Positions 10,338-19,001 of a DNA stretch of 64,000 nt are shown piece by piece (positions within the stretch are counted from its first letter, which is position 1; each line of letters starts with the position of its first letter). This DNA comes from Salinactinospora qingdaonensis (GTDB lineage Bacteria > Actinomycetota > Actinomycetes > Streptosporangiales > Streptosporangiaceae): positions 1 through 64,000 of the forward strand of contig NZ_BAABDD010000021.1 in assembly GCF_039539445.1 (NCBI RefSeq). The letters are read 5' to 3'. Under the pieces are notes generated by a model. That model did not search any database and was not told the DNA's origin. It saw nothing but the letters and a program-made list of their open reading frames with translations. Both the position numbers and the translations under genes were made by a program.

Positions 10338-10553
10338 ATGAGCAACCCCTTCGAAAACGACGACGCCCGTTACCTGGTCCTGGTCAACGGTGAGGGGCAG
10401 CACTCGCTGTGGCCGGCCTTCGCCGAGGTCCCTGAGGGGTGGGAGGTCGCCCAGGGGGAGACCTCCCGAGCGGAAGCGCTGGACTACGTCGAGCGCAACT
10501 GGACCGACATGCGGCCCGCGAGCCTCGTCGCCGCGATGCGGGAGGACCACTAG
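10338..10553 (+). CDS. mbtH: MbtH-like NRPS accessory protein
   Basis: This 71-residue protein carries the full MbtH signature: NGEGQHSLWP, the Trp pair in GWEV and RNWTDMRP, and the final helix. MbtH proteins bind adenylation domains and support their folding and activity. The start is ATG behind AAGGAGA. It lies 67 bases after the two-module NRPS and ends the co-directional NRPS block, so those A domains are its likely partners. It could also serve the Gly and Ser A domains further downstream. Confidence 0.96.
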   Translation: MSNPFENDDARYLVLVNGEGQHSLWPAFAEVPEGWEVAQGETSRAEALDYVERNWTDMRPASLVAAMREDH

Positions 10554-10615
10554 CTCCCCGACATAGGGCCCTAGCCCCAAGGGCCTGCCCAGCACCTGTA
10601 CAGCGAATACAGCGA

Positions 10616-10654
10616 ACTGCGGGCAGCGGCCGGAAATCGGTCGCTGCCCGCAGT
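10616..10654. terminator. Bidirectional hairpin terminator between mbtH and the ABC operon
   Basis: A 13-bp perfect inverted repeat (arms at 10616-10628 and 10642-10654) extends inward by three more pairs including one G-T. The loop is 7 nt. It lies between two convergent transcription units, 63 bases after the mbtH stop and 165 bases after the permease stop. There is no clear T-tract, as is common for actinomycete hairpin terminators. Confidence 0.6.
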
Positions 10655-10684
10655 GCTCCGCACTACCCCGACCACACACCGCGC

Positions 10685-10742
10685 CAGGCTGCCGAGATCG
10701 CGAAGCGATCGAGGCGCGAGCGAACGACACCACCCCCACACT
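10685..10742 (+). repeat. Dispersed repeat, copy 1 (inverted relative to copy 2)
   Basis: About 45-55 bases starting CAGGCTGCCGAGATCGC recur in inverted orientation at 12843-12907, with only a few differences. Each copy contains a small palindrome, GATCGC-nnn-GCGATC (loop GAA here, ACA in the other). The two copies bracket the ABC exporter operon. Confidence 0.6.
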
Positions 10743-10818
10743 CGGCTTGACGAGCCCGTAGAAGCACCTCCGGAGGCGGTGCGCCGGGGCCACACGCCGG
10801 AGCGCGGCGTTTCCGGAC

Positions 10819-11640
10819 CTAGCGGACCCGCCGCAGGTAGGCCTGGATCGCCAAGGGGAAGAGCACAATATGGCAGCAGGCCACAGCGACCAGGCTCACG
10901 AGGAGGGGACCGGCCACGGGGCCACCGATCATCAGGCCGCGCACGGTGTCCACGAAGTAGCTCACGGGGTTGACGCCGATCCAAACCTCCAGCCAGCCGG
11001 GCATGGTCGCGGGATCGGCGAAGATGTTGCTGCCGAAGGTCAACGGCAGGATGACCGCCATCGCGATCCCCGGCACCGCCTGCGGGCTCGCGGCGACCAT
11101 GCCCACCAGTACCGACAGCCAGCACAGGGTGAGGCCGAAGACGATGACCAAGGCGCAGGCGGCCAGCGCCGACAGCGGATCGGTCTGTACCCGAAAACCC
11201 AGCGCGAACGCGAACAGCAGCAGGACGGCCAGCGCGACGGCGTAGCGGACAACGTCACCGGCGACCGCGCCCACCAGCGGGGCCGAGCGGGCGATCGGCA
11301 GGCTGCGGAACCGGTCGAACACGCCCTTGGTGATGTCGGTGTTCAGCGACATCCCGGTGCCGATGCTGGCATACATCGTGATCTGCACCATCAGGCCGGG
11401 CACCAGCGTCTGTAGGTAGTCCTGCCAACTGCCCGAGATCGCGCCACCGAACAGGAACACGAACACGAGCAGGAACAGGATCGGCTGGATGACGGTGTCG
11501 ATCAGGGTCGTGGGGGTGCGCAGGATGTAGCGGACGTTGCGTTTCGCCAGCGTGAGACCGTGCCCCAGGCTTTGCAGCGCACCGATCCGCCGCGGGACCG
11601 TCGGGCGGCTGGTCGTGGTCGCGGCCGTCACGGTACTCAT
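10819..11640 (-). CDS. ABC-2 type exporter permease (DrrB-like)
   Basis: This is a 273-residue integral membrane protein with about six hydrophobic segments. The first follows the RNVRYILRTP segment, and a late GVNPVSYFVDTVRG motif precedes the last one, as in DrrB/ABC-2 drug-export permeases. The N-terminus is a Thr-rich cytoplasmic tail. It overlaps the stop of the upstream ATPase gene by 4 bases and is therefore translationally coupled to it. The likely role is export of, or resistance to, the product of a neighbouring pathway. The adjacent NRPS block is the closest candidate, but the substrate cannot be read from sequence. Confidence 0.93.
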   Translation of the reverse strand: MSTVTAATTTSRPTVPRRIGALQSLGHGLTLAKRNVRYILRTPTTLIDTVIQPILFLLVFVFLFGGAISGSWQDYLQTLVPGLMVQITMYASIGTGMSLNTDITKGVFDRFRSLPIARSAPLVGAVAGDVVRYAVALAVLLLFAFALGFRVQTDPLSALAACALVIVFGLTLCWLSVLVGMVAASPQAVPGIAMAVILPLTFGSNIFADPATMPGWLEVWIGVNPVSYFVDTVRGLMIGGPVAGPLLVSLVAVACCHIVLFPLAIQAYLRRVR

Positions 11641-12605
11641 ACCGAAACTCCCTCCGTGTCGGTGTTGCCGCCCGCGGCGTGGCCGGTCAGCGCAAGAAAG
11701 ACGTCGTCAAGGCTGGGCAGTCGGATGGCCACCTCGTCGGCGGCGATGCCCGCTTCGTCCAGGCGTCGGCTCAGCGCGGTGAGCCGGGTGTGGTCGTCGG
11801 TCGAAGCGGTGACCAGCCCGCCGTCGCCGTTCACGACGGGGCGAGCCCCCGTGACCTCGGCGAGGATGCGCTCTACACGCGCGACGTCGCCCGAGGCGAC
11901 GGGACGCACCTGTAGCGTCTGGGCGCCGACGCGACGTTTCAGCTCCTTGGGCGCCCCCTCGGCCACGACCCGGCCCTGGTCGATGACCGACACCCGGTCG
12001 GCGAGCTGGTCGGCCTCCTCCAGGTACTGCGTCGTCAGCAGGATGGTCGTCCCGTCCGCGGAGAGCTCGCGCACGATCCGCCACAGGTCGTTGCGGCTGC
12101 GGGGGTCCAGTCCCGTCGTCGGCTCGTCCAAGAAGAGCACCCGGGGGCGGCCCACGAGGCTGGAGGCCAGGTCGATGCGGCGTCTCATTCCACCCGAGTA
12201 GGTCTTGACGGCGCGTCCGCTCGCCTCGGTCAGCCCGAAGCGTTCGATGAGTTCGCGGGCGCGCTGCTTCACCGTGCGCGACGGCATCCGCAGCAACTGC
12301 CCGATCAGTTCGAGGTTCTCCAGCCCTGTCAGCTCCTCGTCGACCGAGGCGTACTGCCCTGTGAGTCCGACAAGGCTGCGCACCGCCACCGGGTCGCGTA
12401 GCGCGTCATAGCCGGCCACCGTGGCCTCCCCCTCGTCAGGGCGCAGCAGGGTCGCCAGAATCCGCACGGTCGTCGTCTTGCCCGCACCGTTGGGACCGAG
12501 CACCCCCAGGATCGACCCCGTGGGGGCCGCGAGGTCGACCCCGTCCAGTGCCGTGGTGGTTTTGAACCGTTTGACCAGGCCCTTGGCCTGGATACACATC
12601 GTCAT
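11637..12605 (-). CDS. ABC exporter ATPase (DrrA-like)
   Basis: This 322-residue ATPase has Walker A (GPNGAGKTTT), signature YSGGMRRR, Walker B LFLDEPTTGLD and an H-loop position occupied by TTQYLEEA, the Gln variant typical of DrrA proteins. The C-terminal extension has the DDVFLALTG motif of that family. I chose the ATG at 12605 because GAGGAGG lies 6 bases upstream. An in-frame upstream extension to 12713 is Cys-rich and lacks a ribosome site. It pairs with the permease gene, overlapping it by 4 bases, to form a drug exporter. Confidence 0.94.
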   Translation of the reverse strand: MTMCIQAKGLVKRFKTTTALDGVDLAAPTGSILGVLGPNGAGKTTTVRILATLLRPDEGEATVAGYDALRDPVAVRSLVGLTGQYASVDEELTGLENLELIGQLLRMPSRTVKQRARELIERFGLTEASGRAVKTYSGGMRRRIDLASSLVGRPRVLFLDEPTTGLDPRSRNDLWRIVRELSADGTTILLTTQYLEEADQLADRVSVIDQGRVVAEGAPKELKRRVGAQTLQVRPVASGDVARVERILAEVTGARPVVNGDGGLVTASTDDHTRLTALSRRLDEAGIAADEVAIRLPSLDDVFLALTGHAAGGNTDTEGVSV

Positions 12606-13517
12606 GGAACCCTCCTCGTCCTTGGCGAAACTGCCAGCGAGGCCAGACATCGGGTGGACACATCGCAGACACCGGGCCATAGCCCCAGCACAGCCGTACT
12701 GTTCGCACCCCACGGCTAGATCGTCGGGGACCGCCGGCTGGAGCGCGGGAGCAGAATCTGGCGTTGCCTAGCCGGCCGCGCGATGAGCACGGGGCCGTGG
12801 AGCCGTCCGCGTGCTCCAGGTCGTTGTTTGTCGAACGGTTGGGGGTGTGGGGTGGGGGTGTTCGTCGTTTGCTCGTGCCTCGATCGCTGTGCGATCTCGG
12901 CAGCCTGCGGGGCAACAGCGGACACGCTCCCCCAGTGCGCCCACTCTCGCCCGCGCCGACCTTTTCAAAAAACAACAACCTAGTGCCGCCAGCGGGTCGC
13001 GGGCCTGCACAACGGGGCCGATCCGCTCGCGGCGCGGTCAGGTCAGCTTGCGCTTTGGCAGGCGGGCTGTGGACTGTTGCCCAACCGCCCCGCCCTCTGG
13101 TCGAAGTGGTCGAGCCCAAAGACACGGCGCGGGGACGTGCTCCCTGCCGAATCCGAACGGCTCCCGCACCGTGGTTAGCCCTCCTCGCCGCCGCTCCGGG
13201 GAAAACCCCGCAAGCGTGGTGCGCTCGTTCTCCCCGCGGGGCGGAAGCGCAGCGTGCGCTCTGCGTTTGCAGTATGAGGCCGGTTTTCGGGCGATGACTA
13301 AAATCGATGTCGGTGAGTGCGATTTCGGTGTCTTTTGCTCTTTTCTCGGGCGCTGATAAACTCCTTTTTGTGGTTCCATAGCGATGTTGTGGTTTGACCT
13401 TGAATAACCGCTTTGTCTCTTTTGTTGTGCGGCTGGTCTCGTGTCGCGCCAATCGCTGAATTCGGGTAGACGATCCGAAATCGAGGGGGAAACGGTGGGC
13501 CGAGGAGCCGAATTCCG
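12606..13517. other. Intergenic region between divergent ABC and two-component genes
   Basis: No gene is supported over these 912 bases; small GC-rich frames lack ribosome sites and known motifs. It holds the second copy of the dispersed repeat. The last 200 bases before the histidine kinase are clearly AT-richer and probably contain its promoter, though no convincing -35/-10 pair was identified. Confidence 0.5.
12843..12907 (-). repeat. Dispersed repeat, copy 2 (inverted)
   Basis: This is the reverse-complement partner of 10685-10742. CAGCCTG at 12901-12907 mirrors CAGGCTG at 10685. It contains the GATCGC-nnn-GCGATC palindrome and a G-rich end corresponding to the C-rich end of copy 1. It lies upstream of the ABC ATPase gene. 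Confidence 0.6.
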
Positions 13518-14762
13518 GTGACGGTACGCGCAGCGCGCCGGGTCGCAAGCCTGAAGCCGTCGCGGGAGCAACTGGTGGAAGCCCTGCGCGCCATGGCCAC
13601 CCATACCGGTTACGCGGTGCGCGTCGCCAGCGGGGCGCTGCTGTCCTGGATCGTGCTGTGCGGCCTTGTCCTCGCCCACGGAATGGCCCTTCTGCTCGTG
13701 GGGCTTCCCCTGCGGAGACGGCTGGAGGCGACGCTAGACAGAAACGTCGCCGCCGAACTCCATCGGGCCTGCCGCTACCTGGGGCTGAGCGCGCAGTCGG
13801 CGTCGCGATTCTCCGGCGGATACTGGATCAAGGTCGGCTGGTCGGGCGTCAACGCCGTCATCGGACTGGGGATCGGGCTCCTTGTTCTGGTCCTGGCCAC
13901 CGGAATCGCCGTGTCTTTCACCTGCCCCTTGTGGTGGTGGCTGCTCCCGCCCGAACTGGCCGTGACCCCGGGCGGGTACCCGGTGGACTCCTGGCCGTCC
14001 GCCCTGCTCACCCCGCTGGTTGGCCTGGTCTACCTCGCCCTGTACGTGTCGCTGGTGCCCAAGGCCGCCCGAGGCCACGCCCGGCTTGCCCGGCGGATGC
14101 TGCTCCACGCCGACAAGAACGGGCTGCTGTCGCGCATCACGGAGGTGACGGCCTCACGGCAGGAGGCGCTGGAGGCCCACGGCACGGAACTGCGCAGGAT
14201 CGAGCGCGACCTGCACGACGGCACCCAGAGCCGCCTGGTGGCGGTACACATGCACTTGGGGATCATCGAGCGGCTGCTCACCGATGACCCCCAGCGGGCG
14301 CGCGAGTTGATCGCAGTCACCAAGGACGCCGCGGAGGAGGCGCTGAGCGAGCTTCGCGGCGTAGTCCGCAGCATCTACCCGCCGATTTTGGCCGATCGCG
14401 GCCTGACCTCGGCGGTGAAGTCGCTGGCCGCGCGCTCGGCCGTTCCCTGCACCGTGGAGGTCGGCGAGCTCGGGTCGCTTCCCACCGCGGTGGAGGCCGC
14501 CGCCTACTTCGTCGTCACCGAGTCGCTCACGAACGCGGCCAAGCACGCTGCTGCCACCGAGATCGGGATACGCATCGGAGCCGAGGACGAAGCGTTGCTC
14601 ATCACGGTGACCGACGACGGCCACGGCGGCGCCGACGAGAACGCGGGCAGCGGACTGGCGGGGATTCGGCGCAGGGTGGCCGCTTTCGACGGTCAGGCCC
14701 GGATCACCAGCCCCCATGGCGGACCGACCACGATCGAGGTAAGGATGCCGTGCGTGTTCTGA
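13518..14762 (+). CDS. Sensor histidine kinase, NarL/DesK-type (HisKA_3)
   Basis: This 414-residue membrane kinase has hydrophobic segments near residues 40-62, 115-140 and 165-180. A dimerisation/phosphoacceptor helix carries RDLHDGTQSRL with His233 as the predicted phosphosite. A HATPase domain follows, with TNAAKHA (N-box) and DDGHGG and GSGLAGI (G-boxes). The GTG start has a GAGG about 11 bases upstream. It overlaps the response-regulator gene by 13 bases, so the two form a coupled pair. The signal is unknown; the position next to exporter and biosynthesis genes suggests pathway control or envelope-stress sensing. Confidence 0.94.
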   Translation: MTVRAARRVASLKPSREQLVEALRAMATHTGYAVRVASGALLSWIVLCGLVLAHGMALLLVGLPLRRRLEATLDRNVAAELHRACRYLGLSAQSASRFSGGYWIKVGWSGVNAVIGLGIGLLVLVLATGIAVSFTCPLWWWLLPPELAVTPGGYPVDSWPSALLTPLVGLVYLALYVSLVPKAARGHARLARRMLLHADKNGLLSRITEVTASRQEALEAHGTELRRIERDLHDGTQSRLVAVHMHLGIIERLLTDDPQRARELIAVTKDAAEEALSELRGVVRSIYPPILADRGLTSAVKSLAARSAVPCTVEVGELGSLPTAVEAAAYFVVTESLTNAAKHAAATEIGIRIGAEDEALLITVTDDGHGGADENAGSGLAGIRRRVAAFDGQARITSPHGGPTTIEVRMPCVF

Positions 14763-15391
14763 TAGCCGAGGACGACGTTTTGCTGCGCCAAGGTCTTGCG
14801 CTGTTGTTGGAGACGGAGGGCTTCGAAGTGGTGGGAGCCGCCCACGACGCCACCACCTTCCACAAGCTCTTGGAGGAGCGCTCCCCCGATGTCGCCGTCG
14901 TCGACATTCGACTGCCTCCCGACTACAACGACGAGGGCCTGCGCGCCGCCGCGCAGGCCCGACAGCGCTTCCCCGGGTTTCCCGTGCTGGTGTTGTCGGC
15001 CTACGTGGAGAGCGGCTACGCCACCGAGTTGATTTCCGAGGCGCACGGCATCGGCTACCTGCTCAAGGATCGGGTCGGTGAGGTGGCCGAGTTCATCGAG
15101 GCGTTGACCCGTGTCGCCCGGGGCGGCGTCGCCCTGGACCCGGAGGTCGTCTCCCACCTGCTGGGCGGACGTTCCCGCGGCGACCGGCTGGAGGCGCTGA
15201 CCCCCCGGGAACTGGAGGTACTGGGGCTCATGGCCGAGGGACACGGCAACGCCCGGATCTGCGAGCTGCTCGGCCTGTCCACCCCGGCTGTGGGCAAACA
15301 CATCGGAGCGATCTTCGACAAGCTGGGACTGTCGCCCAGCGACAGTGGGCATCGCAGGGTCCAGGCGGTCCTCGCCTACCTCAACCGGTGA
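14750..15391 (+). CDS. LuxR/NarL-family response regulator
   Basis: This 213-residue regulator has a receiver domain with the acidic pair at Asp8/Asp9, phosphoacceptor Asp52 in VVDIRLPP and LLKDR near the conserved Lys. A C-terminal LuxR-type HTH follows (LTPRELEVLGLMAEG, then ICELLGLSTPAVGKHI). The GTG start lies inside the end of the kinase gene, behind AAGGA. Its 3' end overlaps the 3' end of the opposing AfsR-like gene by 11 bases. It is the likely output protein of the upstream kinase. Confidence 0.95.
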   Translation: MRVLIAEDDVLLRQGLALLLETEGFEVVGAAHDATTFHKLLEERSPDVAVVDIRLPPDYNDEGLRAAAQARQRFPGFPVLVLSAYVESGYATELISEAHGIGYLLKDRVGEVAEFIEALTRVARGGVALDPEVVSHLLGGRSRGDRLEALTPRELEVLGLMAEGHGNARICELLGLSTPAVGKHIGAIFDKLGLSPSDSGHRRVQAVLAYLNR

Positions 15392-18300
15392 TCCCCGAAG
15401 GCCCCGCCGCGTCGGCGCGGGCGCCCTCGGCGTAGTACCGGTCGAACCCCGCGCTGCCCAGCTCCTCGGTCAACGCTCGGACCAGGGCGCGCACGCGCGG
15501 GCTGCCCTCGTCATAGCGACCCCCCATGCGCGCGGCCACCCCGAGCATGCGCGCCGCCTCGACGGGGGCGCCCTCGTGGCGCAACACGTCGGCGAACAGT
15601 TCGGCCGCTCGGGCCCGAACAGCGGCGTTGCCCAGGTGCTCGGCCGCCCGCATGGCCTCCTGTGCCGCTTGGCGCGCCTGCGCGACCCGGCCTTGGGCCA
15701 GTGCGATAGCCCCTGCCTGGCTCAGAACCTCCCGGCGCAGGTAGCCCGCATCCACCAACGTGTCACCGAGTAGCTCCCTGGCCTGGGACAGCAGCCTGTT
15801 CGCCCCGGTAATGTCCCCTCGCGCCAGTGCCAGATCGCTCATGGCGACCGTGCACAGGATGCGGTGCTCGATCGCGGCGGTCTCGGCTGAGCCGAGCAGG
15901 CCGCTGAAGACCTCCTCCGCCTCGGTGAACCGCTCGGCGCGCACCAGTTCGGTGCCCAGCCGGATCAGGTTCGACGTCAGGTTCTCGGTCGAGCCGACCG
16001 ACCGCTCCAACTCCACGGCCTCGTAGAGGCTGCGCACCGCGTTCTCGGTTTGGGCGCGCAGCGACTGGAACCCGGCGAGGGCGGCGACGAGCTGGGCGGT
16101 CATCCACCGATCGCCCAGCTCGCGGAAGGCGCTCGTCGCCGCCTCCGTGTGGGTTTCCGCCGCGGTCACGTCTCCGGTGTGCTCGGCGACCAGGGCCAGT
16201 GAGGCCAGCCCCGCGGCACGCACCCATGGATGGGAGTGGCCTAGGGCGATCTCGGCGTCGGCGCGCACGCTGGCGTGGTCTCCCACGAGCAGCCGGTACT
16301 TGGGAGCGATCATGGCCAGCGGCGGAAAGCTCGCCAGGGCATCCTCGAGGTCGGGAGGAGAAACCTCCGGACCTGCCGCGGAGCGCATCCCCGCAGCGGA
16401 GACCGGCAAGATCGCCCGGACAGCGGCGAACACCCCCTGGGACGTACCGGGAATCTCCTCGGCCGCGCCGGTGAGCTCGTCGAACCAGTGCTCGGCCTCG
16501 GCGTAGCGTCCACGGATGACCCAGTACCAGCTCAGCGCCAAGGCGATGCGCGCGGCCTGGGAGGAGTGCCCGTGCCGGGATGCGTGCCGCATGGTCTCGG
16601 CCAGGTTGTCGTGCTCGGTGTCGAGCAGCCGCAGTGCGTGGAGCTGCCCGTGGCCGAGCAGGAGTGGAGCGGCCTCCTCGGCGAGCTGGACGAAATAGCG
16701 GGTCGCCGCGGCCCGCGCCCTCGCCTCTTCGCCGGCATCGTCGAGTCGCTCCGCCAGGTAGACCCGCGGGGTCTCCATCAGCCGGTAGCGGTCCTCGCCG
16801 CTCGCCGAGTCCACCGCCTGCACCAGCGACTTGTCCGCCAGCGTCGAGAGGAGGTAAGGCACATCGGTCTCGGTGACGTCGCTGCCGTCGCACACGGCCG
16901 CCGCGCTGGCCACGGTGGCGCCACCGGGCAGGATCGACAGGCGCCGGGCCAGCAGGCTTTCGTGCTCGGTCAGCAGGTTCCAGCTCCAGTCCAAGACGGC
17001 GCGCAGGGTGCGGTGCCGGGTGGGGACGGAGCGGCGCACCTCCGAGAGCAGCCGGAAGCGGGCGTCGAGGTGACGGGCCACCTGCTGGACGGTCATCGAC
17101 CGGGTACGGGCCGCCGCGAGTTCGATGGCCAGCGGGAGGCCGTCGAGGCGGCGGCAGATCTCGGCGATCGCCGCGGCGTCGTCGGCGTCGACGGTCAGGC
17201 CCGGCCGCGCCAGGGAGGCCAGATCGGTGAACATCGCGACGGCCTCGTCCTCCCCATCGCCTCGGCCTCCCACCTTGAGCGGCCCGACCCGCACGAGGGC
17301 CTCGCCGTTGACGGCGATGGGCTCGCGGCTGGTGGCCAAGACACGCAGCTCGGGGCAGGCGGCCAGGAGCCGCACAGCGATGTCGGCGACCCCCTCGGCC
17401 AGATGCTCGCAGTTGTCGAGGACGAGGAGCGTGCGGCTGCCCGAGAGGGCGGAGACGAGTTGAGCGAAACGGTCGTGGCCGGAGAGGTCCTGCGACAGCA
17501 GGGGCAGGCCGCCGGCTCCCACGGCCGCCGCGATCGCCTCCGCGATGTTGCCCTCTTCCCGCAGCGGGGCCAGCTCGACGAAGTGCACCTGGGTGGCGGG
17601 GCCGGCGCCTTGGGCGAACTCGGCGGCGATGCGGGTCTTGCCGACACCTCCGGGACCGATCAGTGTCACCAGCCGTGCTCGGCGCATCAGCTCCTTGATC
17701 GTGGCCAGCTCCTCTTGCCTGCCGAAGAAACGGGTCAGGAACGGACTGTGCCACTCTCGGGAGCGGGGTGTGGCGGAACCGCGCAGGATGTCGGTGTGGA
17801 GCTCGCGTATCCAGGCGGGCGGATCGGCGCCGAGTTCGGTGGCCAGCGTGGACCTGAGGTTCTCGTAGACGGTGAGGGCTTCGCTCTCGCGGCCCTCGCG
17901 GTGCAGCACGCCCATGAGAAGGCCATGGCTGCGTTCGCGGAGCGGATAGGCGTCGCACAGCGAACGCAGCTCGGTGATGGAGCCAAGAGGGGGCGTCGAG
18001 TGCGACTCCGCCTCGATACGGTCCTCCACGGCCGTGAGCCGAAGCTCGTCCAGCCGTAGCGCCGCCTCGTGGGTGAGCTCCGCCGCCACCCCGGAGAAAG
18101 GGGTCCCGCGCCATAGGGCGAGCGCGTCGCGCAGCACCCCCGCGGCTTGCCCGGGCGCCCCCTCCCGCAGCAGTCGCGCCCCTTCGGCCGCGAGCCGCTC
18201 GAAGACGTTGACGTCGACGTCCTCCTCGGAGATGTCGAGCAGGTAGCCACCGGCGCGCATCACGGGTCCGATATCGCCGGCCCCGTGCTCATGCAGCCTG

Positions 18301-18515
18301 CGGCGCGTCCGCGAGACGAGCCGTTGCAGGGCACCGACTCCGTCACCGGGGGGCCGGCCGTTCCACAGCTCGTCGATGAGAACGTCTCTGGGCACCACCC
18401 GCCCGGGAGCCAGGGCCAATCGGGCAAGGAGCGAGACAGCGCGGCCACTACCAAGCGGTAGCGCCTGCCCCTGTCCGTCTCGCACCTCGAAAGGCCCTAG
18501 CATTGCGACACGCAC
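15381..18515 (-). CDS. Large AfsR/LAL-like regulator: SARP (wHTH-BTAD), NB-ARC, TPR-like
   Basis: The protein is about 1044 residues. The N-terminus is a SARP-type winged helix starting MLGPFEV, with an ALQRLVSRTRRRL helix and a bacterial transcriptional activation domain to about residue 250. An NTPase follows with P-loop GPGGVGKT and LLVLDNCEHL. The C-terminal half is helical and TPR-like. The chosen GTG at 18515 is just upstream of the conserved first strand. A longer in-frame start at 18680 adds an Arg-rich tail without a clear ribosome site, and an internal ATG at 18503 is also possible. This class typically activates secondary-metabolite genes using ATP-dependent control. It is transcribed towards the two-component pair and divergently from the hydrolase gene. 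Confidence 0.9.
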   Translation of the reverse strand: MRVAMLGPFEVRDGQGQALPLGSGRAVSLLARLALAPGRVVPRDVLIDELWNGRPPGDGVGALQRLVSRTRRRLHEHGAGDIGPVMRAGGYLLDISEEDVDVNVFERLAAEGARLLREGAPGQAAGVLRDALALWRGTPFSGVAAELTHEAALRLDELRLTAVEDRIEAESHSTPPLGSITELRSLCDAYPLRERSHGLLMGVLHREGRESEALTVYENLRSTLATELGADPPAWIRELHTDILRGSATPRSREWHSPFLTRFFGRQEELATIKELMRRARLVTLIGPGGVGKTRIAAEFAQGAGPATQVHFVELAPLREEGNIAEAIAAAVGAGGLPLLSQDLSGHDRFAQLVSALSGSRTLLVLDNCEHLAEGVADIAVRLLAACPELRVLATSREPIAVNGEALVRVGPLKVGGRGDGEDEAVAMFTDLASLARPGLTVDADDAAAIAEICRRLDGLPLAIELAAARTRSMTVQQVARHLDARFRLLSEVRRSVPTRHRTLRAVLDWSWNLLTEHESLLARRLSILPGGATVASAAAVCDGSDVTETDVPYLLSTLADKSLVQAVDSASGEDRYRLMETPRVYLAERLDDAGEEARARAAATRYFVQLAEEAAPLLLGHGQLHALRLLDTEHDNLAETMRHASRHGHSSQAARIALALSWYWVIRGRYAEAEHWFDELTGAAEEIPGTSQGVFAAVRAILPVSAAGMRSAAGPEVSPPDLEDALASFPPLAMIAPKYRLLVGDHASVRADAEIALGHSHPWVRAAGLASLALVAEHTGDVTAAETHTEAATSAFRELGDRWMTAQLVAALAGFQSLRAQTENAVRSLYEAVELERSVGSTENLTSNLIRLGTELVRAERFTEAEEVFSGLLGSAETAAIEHRILCTVAMSDLALARGDITGANRLLSQARELLGDTLVDAGYLRREVLSQAGAIALAQGRVAQARQAAQEAMRAAEHLGNAAVRARAAELFADVLRHEGAPVEAARMLGVAARMGGRYDEGSPRVRALVRALTEELGSAGFDRYYAEGARADAAGPSGITG

Positions 18516-19001
18516 GCCCGTCAATGTGCCAGAGTCCCGGTTGCGGAACAAACAGGGGGCAGCACGGGTAGGGGCTTCCCTACGCCCTCGAACGTTCTTC
18601 CACTGCGACTCCTGGAACGCGGGGGAGAGACGGCGAGCCAGCGCAGCCCGCCCTAGCGAATAACGAGCGAGCCGCCGCACAGGACAAAGTCACGCCGACA
18701 TGTGAGCGAATTCCTAGTTGTTGACAGTTGTTCCTGTGCTTGTCGTGTGCTGATGTCGGACAGTCAGTATGCCATATCAAACGCCGGGTTCGCCGAATCG
18801 TGTATCCATTTCGAGGGCTGCTTCGCTTTTACCGGCATGTCGAGTGATCAGGAGAAATCCTCGCCATGCGAGGGGTATCAGTGAAACTACCTGTTCTTTC
18901 GGCTCAGTGTTGACGTGTGGATTTCGGTATCGAATATTCAAGGGGTGGTGGACCGGAAAACGCTGAGGTCGTCCACTGTAGGCTTTGTAAGGAGTGGTGA
19001 T
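18516..19001. other. Divergent intergenic region
   Basis: These 486 bases lie between the AfsR-like regulator and the secreted hydrolase. The part from about 18690 is AT-rich compared with its neighbours and should carry both promoters. No gene or RNA structure is supported here. Confidence 0.5.
18910..18938 (+). promoter_or_regulatory. Putative promoter of the secreted hydrolase
   Basis: TTGACG at 18910-18915 and AATATT at 18933-18938 are separated by 17 bases (5/6 and 4/6 matches to the housekeeping consensus). They lie about 65 bases ahead of the ATG, which has AAGGAG 7-8 bases upstream. Confidence 0.4.

Noticed and set aside
12811..13356. Small plus-strand frame in the ABC/kinase intergenic region
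   Set aside because: Low-complexity Arg/Ser/Pro product crossing a repeat, no ribosome site and no motif.
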